Assembly: GCA_020024115.1 (NCBI GenBank) | Contig: JAHHUF010000047.1 | Location: 1 to 11,867 of the forward strand | Reading direction: 5' to 3' | DNA from: Anaerofilum sp. | Lineage (GTDB): Bacteria; Bacillota; Clostridia; Oscillospirales; Ruminococcaceae | DNA: 11,867 nt | In this document: positions 1-8,600 of the stretch, one piece after another | Position numbering within the stretch: the stretch's first letter is position 1 | How the letters are laid out: each line of letters begins with the position of its first letter | Made by a program: the position numbers and the translations under genes | Notes under the pieces: generated by a model | What the model saw: the letters and a program-made list of their open reading frames with translations, nothing else | Told to the model about the DNA's origin: nothing | Database searches by the model: none

Positions 1-98
1 GTACAAAGACGATCACATTTGATGATGTACAAACCGCCACGAACAGTGAAAATATTGGTTCGGATTTAAATTGCTTCGCTGCACCAAAGACATTGTAA
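1..98 (+). CDS. Possible 3' end of an upstream gene (partial)
   Basis: The window opens just before a good terminator, so the tail of a plus-strand gene is expected here. The frame beginning at base 3 reads through with ordinary amino-acid composition (TKTITFDDVQTATNSENIG, then on to APKTL) and stops with TAA at 96-98, inside the loop of the terminator hairpin. The frame beginning at base 1 is an alternative; it stops with TAA at 67-69, which would place the stop more conventionally, 16 nt ahead of the stem. Too little is present to identify a family, and I cannot decide between the frames. Confidence 0.25.
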   Translation, partial: TKTITFDDVQTATNSENIGSDLNCFAAPKTL

Positions 99-124
99 TC
101 CTTTGATTGCAATGTCTTTTTTTT
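86..124 (+). terminator. Rho-independent terminator of the upstream gene
   Basis: A perfect 10-bp stem, AAAGACATTG (86-95) with CAATGTCTTT (110-119), closes a 14-nt loop and runs into a T tract (T8 from 117, then TTTTG). It separates whatever lies upstream from the promoter at 169. Confidence 0.85.
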
Positions 125-168
125 GTTTTGCAGAAAAATGTTATAATTTCTATTTTTTTCCAAAATTA

Positions 169-198
169 TTGACATTGAAAAGCCTGCAATGATAGAAT
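169..198 (+). promoter_or_regulatory. Sigma-A type promoter for the 249-1816 unit
   Basis: A consensus -35 box TTGACA (169-174) is followed after 18 nt by TAGAAT (193-198), one mismatch from TATAAT. The predicted transcription start is near 205, leaving a leader of about 45 nt with no obvious structure before the ATG at 249. Confidence 0.7.
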
Positions 199-248
199 AA
201 TAGAAAAAGTACGATATAAATTAAATAAGGAAAATGAGGAAAGAACAA

Positions 249-1700
249 ATGAAACACAAAATAATTGCGGCAGTTGTGGCACTCTTAGTGGTTGGTGCAG
301 GTGCATTTGTCATGCTGTCTAAGCCAGACACCACCGTCTCTGCTCAAAACACTTCGGTCAGTTCGTCCCCAGAAACTACCATGGAACTAACCGCTGAGCC
401 GGAATCTTCCTCCACTACTTTTAACAACTGGATTCAGAATGAAAAGCGATTCGCTGCAATTCAGGAGAGATATCTTGCGGCTAAAAAGGGAGCCATCGAA
501 GTACAAGGTAAAAAGCTGTATAATGACCTTTTCCAAGTATATAGTTCCGAGGGTAGTAATAAGCAGTTTATTATATCTGGAGATAAACGTGTGTATCTTG
601 CAACAGATTCGGAGATTTCTGCAATTGATAAAGAATCTCTCAGACTCGAAGGAACTATGGAGCGTGTTTACTTCATGCAGACTCCAGATTATCAGTCTGC
701 TGTAAATGGACTTGAGACTTTCGATAAGTTAGTAGATAAGTCATTTAAGGTTGAGTATGATACACGCGTAAAGAATTCATCTGGATTTAGCCAGTCACTA
801 AAATCCGAGGACAGTGTACATGGCGGTACTACTGTTGTAAATGGTGTACTTGGTTCAAGTTTCTCAAATGTATCTGTGTCAGATAGTAATACCGTTCTAC
901 TGGATAACTTTTTGACAATGTTGGAGAGACACCCAGGTTCTCATGGATTCATTTCAGATTTGAATATTGATATACAATATGAGCATCCAATCACTACAAC
1001 TACTTATACCGGAAAGATGAATTTTATTGATATTACCCAAGAATTCTTTATTCAAACAAAAAGTGATCTGAGTACTGGAGATAGGGAGCTAGTAAAAGCT
1101 ACAATTGATGACAAAGAGGTACCACTCAAGTTGGATTATATCGGGGGTACGGATATGTCTGAGATTTCAATTGAGGAGATTCGTAACTTCTTCCAGGTCG
1201 ATACTGATTTCCACTATGAGAATGGTAAGGAACTTGTAATCTTTATTACAGATAACAAGGATATCATTAAACCACAACATATTCTTGAGGTTAAGGGTCA
1301 AGGTACCACAAATCCAACTCCACCTTTAGTCAGTCAAGAAACAGCACCACCTGTTGATGTACCTACATCAACAGAAATGTCCGCTGAGGATAAAGCTAGT
1401 TGGGATCGCAGATATCAACTATTTATTTCAATGGGACTTTCTCCAGATGAAGCAAGAACTAAAGCAACTGAAAATTTAAAAGAAACTAAAGAGAAATGGG
1501 CAGAGAAAGAAAGACAAGATAAAATAGATGCCGCAGAGGAAGCCAAAAAGAATGCAGAAGAGTTAGCTGTGATAGATGCAGAGTATCTAGATAAGTATGG
1601 TTATACTTTTAATGAATTTCGCAGACTAAGCTCAGAAAAGCAAAGAGAATTATTGAGAGCATATAACAAACGTTGGAATAAGGAAAACGGGTATAGTTAA
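249..1700 (+). CDS. Unrecognised membrane-anchored extracellular protein
   Basis: I do not recognise a family. The start at 249 (483 residues) is preferred over the ATG at 234 because GAGGA at 236-240 sits 8 nt upstream of 249, while 234 has only AAGG 3 nt away. Residues 3-22 form a hydrophobic segment behind a short basic head (MKHK), which is a signal anchor or signal peptide without a lipobox. A Ser/Thr/Glu-rich linker follows (about 25-60). The central part, about 60-345, is mixed alpha/beta with many alternating polar and hydrophobic stretches. A Pro/Thr-rich hinge (about 350-376) precedes a highly charged, probably coiled-coil C-terminus (377-483) rich in Lys, Glu and Ala. The gene overlaps the next ORF by one base (TAATG at 1698-1702), so the two were co-translated. 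It looks more AT-rich, with different codon choice, than the operon from 2641 onward, suggesting a different origin. It could be an accessory-element surface protein. Confidence 0.75.
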   Translation: MKHKIIAAVVALLVVGAGAFVMLSKPDTTVSAQNTSVSSSPETTMELTAEPESSSTTFNNWIQNEKRFAAIQERYLAAKKGAIEVQGKKLYNDLFQVYSSEGSNKQFIISGDKRVYLATDSEISAIDKESLRLEGTMERVYFMQTPDYQSAVNGLETFDKLVDKSFKVEYDTRVKNSSGFSQSLKSEDSVHGGTTVVNGVLGSSFSNVSVSDSNTVLLDNFLTMLERHPGSHGFISDLNIDIQYEHPITTTTYTGKMNFIDITQEFFIQTKSDLSTGDRELVKATIDDKEVPLKLDYIGGTDMSEISIEEIRNFFQVDTDFHYENGKELVIFITDNKDIIKPQHILEVKGQGTTNPTPPLVSQETAPPVDVPTSTEMSAEDKASWDRRYQLFISMGLSPDEARTKATENLKETKEKWAEKERQDKIDAAEEAKKNAEELAVIDAEYLDKYGYTFNEFRRLSSEKQRELLRAYNKRWNKENGYS

Positions 1701-1816
1701 TGAAACGAATATATAAGTTTTTAGCCAGTGTATTAGCATGTACTTGTTTATTTAGTTCAATTACTTATGCTGATGCACCACCTGTATCAGGTAATACACG
1801 AATACAGCTTTGCTGA
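1700..1816 (+). pseudogene. Truncated secreted-protein gene (signal peptide only)
   Basis: The ATG at 1700 shares its A with the stop codon of the preceding gene. No Shine-Dalgarno lies at normal distance (AGGA at 1681-1684 is 15 nt away), so translation would be coupled. The 38-residue product begins MKRIYKFLASVLACTCLF, then SSITYA and DAPPVSGNT. That is a textbook signal peptide: basic start, hydrophobic core, and an A-x-A-like cleavage site after ITYA, followed by about 13 mature residues and TGA at 1814-1816. A secreted protein this short is unlikely, and the DNA after about 1800 changes character and holds no continuation in any plus frame. I infer that the 3' part was lost by deletion or insertion. 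A genuine short secreted peptide is the alternative. Confidence 0.5.
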
Positions 1817-1981
1817 TATTCTTGCTTGAATCATTAAAAGCACTTTAGATAATTTATAAATTTTTTGAGGAGTAAAGTCATAATCAAAATAACCCCTTTC
1901 AGCAAAATATTTGGACACTCCACTAAAAAGAGTGGTTTATATTGATGAGATGGCATATAATAAGCAAAATGGATTTTTGTG
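1815..1981 (-). pseudogene. Possible reverse-strand gene fragment, unidentified
   Basis: Read on the minus strand, one frame gives about 55 residues with protein-like composition: upstream NPFCLLYAISSI, then a TAA (plus-strand 1937-1939), then SGVSKYFAERGYFDYDFTP and QKIYKLSKVLLMIQARI toward 1815. A second minus frame is open over about 58 codons in the same place, so a frameshift could join the two. No start codon with a ribosome binding site is present, and the fragment abuts the truncated signal-peptide ORF. This looks like debris of a gene brought next to 1816 by a rearrangement. I cannot name the family, and chance openness in AT-rich DNA is possible. Confidence 0.25.
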
Positions 1982-2238
1982 TTATCAACTTTGATTAAAT
2001 CAAACAACAATTACTTATTCTATCAAAAATCCTTGTCTTTGTACTGTGCCATAAATTGATTCTATAAACAACCAGCCATTATAATAATATCATCTTTTCA
2101 TCGGGCTTTTGCGTTGGGGTTAATCGTTTCACTGCAAACCGGCGTGTCGGAATACAGTCTGCAAAAATGCCAACTGTTTCAACCGGCAAACATCACCCGG
2201 ATATGCAAAAAACTATCACAAACAGTCGAAAAAGATTC
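1982..2238. other. Intergenic region with no recognised gene
   Basis: I see no supportable gene here on either strand. The part up to about 2090 is very AT-rich. From about 2100 to 2220 there is a patch of visibly higher GC, with short CCGG-containing words and no long open frame that has a start signal. The region probably records the junction between the AT-rich block on the left and the B12 operon on the right. Confidence 0.5.
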
Positions 2239-2266
2239 TTGACATCTAGGATGTATTTGTTATACT
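2239..2266 (+). promoter_or_regulatory. Promoter of the cobalamin-riboswitch operon
   Basis: A perfect -35 box TTGACA (2239-2244) is separated by 16 nt from TATACT (2261-2266), one mismatch from the -10 consensus. Transcription should start near 2273, about 60 nt before the riboswitch aptamer. Nothing else upstream looks like a better promoter for the operon. Confidence 0.75.
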
Positions 2267-2281
2267 TATAAAGATTAAATT

Positions 2282-2314
2282 CAGACAGCAAGTGAATCAC
2301 AAACAAGCTGTCTG
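2282..2314 (+). promoter_or_regulatory. 5' leader stem-loop ahead of the riboswitch
   Basis: CAGACAGC (2282-2289) is perfectly complementary to GCTGTCTG (2307-2314). The 17-nt loop itself contains a small GTGAATCAC palindrome. It would form within about 10 nt of the predicted RNA 5' end. No T tract follows, so it is not a terminator; a 5'-stabilising hairpin is the simplest reading. Confidence 0.45.
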
Positions 2315-2333
2315 GCATGAATACAAAAGAATA

Positions 2334-2500
2334 ATGCAAAGGGTGCATCGCTTTGTGGCGATGTTAAATGGGAAACCGGTGAAATTCCGGTACAGTCACT
2401 CCTGCTGTAAGGTGGACGATTCAACAAATATGCCATTGGGATAATTCCTGAGAAGGTGTTTGGTCGGATGAAGCCAAGTCAGAAAACCAGCCTTTTGCAT
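2334..2500 (+). promoter_or_regulatory. Cobalamin (B12) riboswitch aptamer
   Basis: The conserved aptamer core is readable: GGGAAACCGGTGAAATTCCG (2370-2389), then a P5-like hairpin ACAG/CTGT around 2392-2408 followed by TAAGG, then TGCCATTGGGAT and GAGAAGG. The B12 box starts at 2471 with AAGCCAAGTCAGAAAACCAG and ends in CC at 2492. A 10-bp P1 stem closes it: ATGCAAAGGG (2334-2343) pairs with CCTTTTGCAT (2491-2500), with one G-U pair. An accessory hairpin CATCGC/GCGATG lies at 2346-2363. Riboswitches of this family bind adenosyl- or related cobalamins and usually switch genes off when B12 is plentiful. It lies 141 nt upstream of the giant surface-protein gene and should control both genes to 9442. 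Confidence 0.95.
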
Positions 2501-2507
2501 GATAAAG

Positions 2508-2532
2508 GGTTATTCTGGGATGAAGAAGAACC
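2508..2532 (+). promoter_or_regulatory. P13-type kissing hairpin of the riboswitch expression platform
   Basis: GGTTATTCT (2508-2516) pairs with AGAAGAACC (2524-2532), with one internal A-G mismatch, presenting the loop GGGATGA (2517-2523). This loop can pair with the putative L5 loop of the aptamer (TCACTCC, 2396-2402) at six of seven positions, including one G-U, with a C-A mismatch in the middle. A hairpin directly after P1 whose loop kisses L5 is the known switching element of cobalamin riboswitches. The pairing was worked out by eye. Confidence 0.6.
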
Positions 2533-2539
2533 TGCCATA

Positions 2540-2564
2540 AGCACAGCACTTTGCTGTGCTTTTT
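2540..2564 (+). terminator. First riboswitch-controlled terminator
   Basis: AGCACAGCA (2540-2548) and TGCTGTGCT (2552-2560) form a perfect 9-bp stem with a 3-nt loop, followed by T5 (2560-2564). It lies between the aptamer and the start codon, so it should give premature termination when cobalamin is bound. A possible ligand-free alternative is pairing of ACAGCA (2543-2548) with TGCTGT (2403-2408) in the aptamer core. Confidence 0.8.
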
Positions 2565-2570
2565 GGTCTG

Positions 2571-2600
2571 GCCTTCTGTTTGAAACAGAGGGCTTTTTTT
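2571..2600 (+). terminator. Second, tandem riboswitch terminator
   Basis: GCCTTCTGTTT (2571-2581) and AAACAGAGGGC (2583-2593) form a GC-capped stem with one G-U pair and a tight loop, followed by T7 (2594-2600). It begins only 6 nt after the T tract of the first terminator. Two terminators in series before the ribosome binding site (GGAG, 2631-2634) would make the off state very tight. Confidence 0.85.
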
Positions 2601-2640
2601 ATCCCCGAAGTGCTGTAAATCACTTGAAAAGGAGTTCTTT

Positions 2641-5600
2641 ATGAAGTTGAACACAGTAAAACGGATGGGACAAAAGGTGTTGTCATTGACACTGACTTTG
2701 GCGCTGTTTGCACAAACAGTACCGCTTGCTGTCATGGCAGCAGATAGCCAAGAAACTGCCACTGTCATCACAGATTTTAACCAAAAAGCAGAGTCTGCCG
2801 AAACAGTGGAGCAGGCACAGGAAGCTGACCCAAATGCCAAGAAGGAAGAAGTGCTGACAGAAGCTGAATCTTCCAAGTTTTCAGAAGCAATTGATGGAGA
2901 AAAGGAAAATATCGAATCTTTTGCAACAGAAACAGTACAAGAGCCACAAATAACCCAGCAGCCCAAGGAAGAAGCTGCTGAGGAATCCCAACAGCAAGAT
3001 TCCCCCAATTTGCCTGCTTTGGCAGCGGAAGGCACAGTGCAAATCACAAGTGCAGACCAATTAGTCAATGGTGTTCCGGCAGGCAGCACCTATATACTGG
3101 AAAACGACATTTCAATGGAACCCAACCAACAGATTGAACTTGTGGCAGGTGTGCTAGATGGTGCAGGGCATACAGTCACTCTCAACGGAAAAGCCCTTAT
3201 AAAAGAGCTTACCGGCACAGTGCAGAATATTATTGTGGATGGAAAGGCTGCCCTGCAAAACGGAGAAGGCTCTATTGTCTGCACAATAAACGGAGGAACA
3301 CTGCAAAACAGTGCTTCCGTTGCAACAATTGACCCGGGAGACTTTTTTGCTCCGGGTGGACTTGCAGGTAATTTGGAAAACGCAAAAATTTACAATAGCT
3401 TTTTTGCGGGCACAGCAAGAGATATGTTTGGGCTTGTGGCAAACAGCGGAATTTTCTGTGCCGCAAGCAATACAAATGCACCTTCCACTGTTAAAAACAG
3501 CTATTTCACAGAAGGAAACGGTGTGGGTGGCGGTTCAGCATGGAATAGAGAAGATGCAAGCAATGGCAAAAAGACTTTAGCTGCAATGAAAACCCCTGAA
3601 TTTGTTCAGCTTTTGAACGCCTCTAATGTTGGCAGTGGATATGTATGGGCAGCAGTTGAAGGTGAACTTCCTGTATTGGTTGTTGGCGGAGGTGAAGTGG
3701 CTCCCTGCGACAAAACCGTATTGGAAGCTACTATCAAAGATGCAGAAAGCAAAAACCAAAGCGACTATACCAATGAAACATGGGCATCAATGCAACAGGT
3801 ATTGCAGCAAGCACGAAATATATATGAAAAAATTGATGCAACCCAAGAGCAAGTGAATGAGGCTGCAAAAAATCTTCAAGATGCCATTGCAGCACTTGTT
3901 GAAAAGGTTCGTGACCTTTCACCGGTGCAGCCACCGAAAAATGGTGTGATTTCTATTGCTAAACAGGAGGATTTTGCAAAAATTGATGGCAGCAATCCGA
4001 ATCTGTTCTATCAGCTCACACAGGATATTGTTATAGAAGGAAACTATTTTTCTCCGAATCTGGCAGGCGTTTTTGATGGCAACGGGCACACCATCACCAT
4101 TCGCACTGCAAGCCCGCTTTTTACCAATATTGTTGAAACAGGCGTTGTGCAGAATTTGCGAGTAAAGGTGGAGGGCAACTTCACAAACCGACAGGAATTT
4201 GCTCCCTTTGCGGAAAAACTGAAAGGCGGAATGATTGTCAACTGCATCAGTGAAGTCACCGGACAACATTCTGCGGGATATGTGCGCAAAATGGAAGATG
4301 GTGTTATGGTAAACTGTCTTACAATGGGACACAACCGTCGAGGTGCCTTTGTCTTTTTCCAAAAATCTACCGACCACCGCAATACCAATGGATACAAAAG
4401 CGGAAAATTTTATAACTGCTACTGGTCGGCCTCCAACTCTGTGGAAAATATCACCCCCATAGACAATTTGGTCAAATGTGAAGCCGTAGGGGACAAACAA
4501 CTTCGCTCAAAGGAATTTATTGCTCAGCTTAATGCGCAAAAAGGCAAGTTTGGCTCCCTTTGGGGCAGGGATGTCAACGGCTATCCTTATTTTGGTGCAG
4601 ACCAAGGCGATGCTTTCATTGATGGCAGCAATAACCGCTATCCCGTAGAATTTGTATGGCATGACAAAAGTGTCACTAAAATTGAAAATGGAAATCTCAT
4701 GCTTTCTCCCCAGATGACAAGCAGTGGACGCTTTGCAGGAAGATTCCGTCTGGAAAATGTTCCCGAAACAAGCACGATTACATGGAGTTGTGAAGACCGA
4801 ACCAATCAGGAAATTATGCAGATGGCACCAAACGGTGAATTGTATGTTTTCCATGACGGCGGCGGTGTGGTTCGTGCAATGGAACACAAAGCGGACGGCA
4901 CAGAGCAACTGGCAGCAGAACTTCGGGTCGTTTCGGCTTCACAGAAGATTCAAGAATTGCGTTTGTTGCTGGATGGAAAAGAAATTGTTAATACTGCCAC
5001 TGTGCAGGGTTCCGAGGTCAAGCAGCTTGAAATTCAGGCAAAATATGTGGGTTCTGATGAATTTAAACCACTGCCCTCCTATCTGGTGGAACTGAAAGCC
5101 GAAAAGCCTAATGTGCTTGTCACTGACTACAACAGTGCAGTTTTTCGCTTTAAAGAACCCGGCACCAGCAAGCTGACTATTACAGAAAAAACCCAGAAAG
5201 AAAATCCCGTTGCAGTTACAGTATCCATCACTTCTGTATATGTACCTGTAAAAAGCATTAAGCCGTCCATCAACGGTATAGTGGAAATCCATTACAGAAA
5301 TTCAATGGGGTCAGGGCAGTTTATTTCCTTGCCTCAAACAGTTCAGGTGGAGCCTTCCAATGCAAGCTATAAGAGCAGCATTACAGTTACATCCAGCGAC
5401 CCAACCATCGCAGAATATGACGGAAGTGGCTATACTCCTCATAAAAATGGTACAGTGACCTTTACAGCAAAGCTGAACGACCAAGGCAGAGTGGTGGAAG
5501 GCAAAAGCGAAGTTTCTTTTGTGTATACAAATCCGCTTGCAGAAGTTTCAGCACTTGAAAAAGAAATCGTTGTCGATGTTGGAACAAAGCAGCCATTGCC

Positions 5601-8600
5601 GCTGGATTTTCGTGGTCAGCCCGGCAATCTTCATGAAATCACTGAACCCAATTTGATTTGGACTTTCAGCAAACAGGGCATTGTTTCCATTCAGCGTCCC
5701 GATGCTTTGATGCAGGTGCGTGAAACCGGTGGCCCGGATGACGGCAACTGGGTGGCATCCACAAAGTTTGAAGTAAAAGGATTGAAACCCGGCACAGTGA
5801 CCGCAATCGGAACCCCTGTGGATACCACGGGCGGAGCAAAGCCTGTGAAAATTACCATTACTGTAAAGGGCAATGGCGGTGAGATACAGGGATTTGACAT
5901 TCCCAAGTTTATCGAAATCGGAAAAAAGGCTGCCAGCAGCTATTTAAATTCCAACAATACATTTGAATTTGGGGAGGAGTGGACTATCTACACTTTACTC
6001 CGAGATGGTCAAACCCTGTCCCAGCAACAGCTTGACAGCTATTATAACGATGTAGTCACCAATGCACATTCATGGAATGTCAATGTACTGCCCACCGAGG
6101 TGGAACGAGCAGCAATTGCACTCAGTGTAATGGGAAAAGACATCACGAATGTGGATGGTATCAACTTTGCAGAACTGATTTGCAATCATCCCAACCTGAC
6201 AAAACAGGGCAGCAATGCGCTTGTTTGGGCTTTGATTGCACTGGATATGAACAATACAGAAATTCCTGCCAATATGAAATGGTCACGAGAGCGTATGGTC
6301 ACAGAACTTTTGTCCTACCAGAACAGCGATGGTGGCTTTGGGCTGAACCATTCCGGGGCTTCCGACATTGATATGACTGCTATGAGTATTCAGGCTCTAG
6401 CGCGTTATCAAAAGCAGGGGGAAGTGGCAATTGCTATTGAAAAAGCTGTTGAATATCTGGCATCTGCAACCGCAAAAAATCTGAATTTGGGCAATGCAGA
6501 GTCTATTTCACAGGTAATTCTTGCCCTTGCAGTTGCAGAGCGTGATATTGTCAGCCAGCCGGGCTTTGGTGACGAAATGGAAAATATCATGTCTGCACTG
6601 TCAGAATATATGGTAGAGGGGCAAGGATTCAAACACGACAAAAAGGGCGAAGTTGATAAAATGGCAACTGCTCAGGCAATGCAGGCGTTGTGTGCATACC
6701 AGCGTTTTCTAAATGGGGAAAGCGGTTACTGGGACTTAAAGGGAACCGGATTGATTGAAGACCCAGCAGAACAAGTCCGTGCCATGATTGCAGCATTGCC
6801 GCAAAAAATTACAACAGCAGATACACAAGCAGTAAAAATAGCTCGTGATGCTTATGAAGCCTTGACCGAAGCCCAAAAAGCACGGGTTAAGAATTTGGAT
6901 AAGTTGGAACAGGCAGAAAAAATTCTGGCAGAGGTGCTGTCGGTTCAGCAAGCAATTGATGCCCTGCCCGAAGAAATTACATTAAAGGATGCACATACCG
7001 TACAACAGACACGAAAAGCATACAATCAGCTTAGCTTGGAGCAGCAGACACAAATTACCAGCCTGAAAAAGCTGGAAACCGCAGAAGAAACTCTCAAAAA
7101 GCTGGCAACTCCAGACAAATTGGTAAAAATGATTGACGCACTGCCCGAGAATATTACGCTGGCAGATAAGGATGCAGTAGAGGCAGCCTGTGCAGTTTAC
7201 AATCTTCTTTCATGGGAACAGCAGACACAGGTGACTAATCTGCAAAAACTGCAAAATGCAGAAAAGCAGTTGGAACAACTGCTTGCATCCAGAGAGGTAC
7301 AGCAAGTAATAGCTGCTATCAATGCTTTGCCCGAAAGAATTACATTAAAAGAAGAAACAGCAGTGCAGGCTGTCCGTGCTGCTTATAACCAACTGAGCAA
7401 AGCACAGCAGGAACAGGTCAGCAATCTGGATAAACTGCTGAAAGCTGAAAAGGCAATTGAAAATCAGAAAGCAGCCGCAAAGGTGGAAACACTTATTAAC
7501 AAGTTGCCTGATTCGATAAGCATTTCAGACGGAGAGGCAATAAAGACTGCTCGCAGTGCCTATGAAACTCTGGATGCTGACCAAAAAGTGCTGGTGGGCA
7601 ATCTGGAAAAACTTATCAAAGCAGAAGAAGACTGGAAAGATTTGAATGTTGCCTATGGTGTTATTAAAATGATTAAAGCTCTGTCTGCTGATGTTACCTT
7701 AAAGGATGAATTGGCAATAAAGGCTGCTCGCAATGCCTATCAGGAATTGACAGAAAAACAGAAAAAGCTGGTATTGAATTTGTACATTCTGGAAAGAGCA
7801 GAGCAAATGTTCACAGAGAAAAAAGAAGTGCAGCAGGTAGAGGATGCCATCAATGCTTTGCCTGATGTCATTACAAAAGAAGATGCGGCAGCCATCAAAG
7901 CAACACGCGCAGCATATAATCAGTTATCATCAGAACAGAGAAAGCTGGTTCACAATCTGGATAAGCTGAAATATGCAGAAAAAGCATTGAAAGCATTGCA
8001 TAGACCGGTCGGCATATCAATGACAGATTCTAAAACTGTAAGCAATATGGTAGATGCCGTAGTGGAAGATGGAAAGGTTTCAGCAAAGCAGTTGGCAAGT
8101 ATTCAGGGTAAGGAGCAAATTCTGCGAATCAAGGCAACTATGGAAAATGGTGAGAACTATGTACTGTCCATTTATGGAAAAGATATTGTAAATGCTCAGG
8201 ACTTTACAGTGGGAATGACCCGTGAAAGCCTTTATGCACAGGACATTGACAAGCTGGCAGAAAATGCAGAGATTTTCCGCTTTATGGAAACAGGCAGTTT
8301 CCCTGCTGCTGTGATGGTTGAAATGAATACTTCTTTGGCAGATGGTGAGTATCTGTTACTGCAATATGATTCTGTTCAGAAAAGGGCGGTTTTAATCAGT
8401 CGTGTACAGGTCAAAAAGGGAATGGCACAATTTATTGTCAAAGAGGGTGGCGAGTATTTTATCGCCCAAAAAGCCAGCAAAAAGTCCATTTCGGAACTGG
8501 AAGAAATTACAGAGCTGTCAGTGAAACCACAACCCCAGTCACAGGACACCGAAAAAGCAGTGGAAAAACAAGAAGAACCTTCCAAGCCTGTTTATCAGCA

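Noticed and set aside
1..2044. GTACAAAGAC at 1-10 repeated in inverse orientation at 2035-2044, possibly element ends
   Set aside because: A single 10-bp match in AT-rich DNA with one copy at the window edge; no target duplication or transposase is visible, so chance is likely.
2543..2616. ACAGCACT (2543-2550) pairing with AGTGCTGT (2609-2616) as an antiterminator
   Set aside because: The downstream partner is transcribed only after both terminators, too late to prevent their formation; probably coincidental.
2456..2644. 62-codon plus-strand open frame within the riboswitch
   Set aside because: It lies on the B12 box and both terminator hairpins; the structured RNA explains the sequence and there is no ribosome binding site.
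2421..3089. 222-codon minus-strand open frame across the riboswitch and the start of the giant gene
   Set aside because: It is antisense to the riboswitch and to a well-supported gene, is Ser/Cys/Ala-rich as expected for a shadow frame, and crosses both terminators.
3919..4908. Minus-strand open frames of 193 and 133 codons
   Set aside because: Shadows of the 2641-8706 gene, with no start signals and no recognisable domains.
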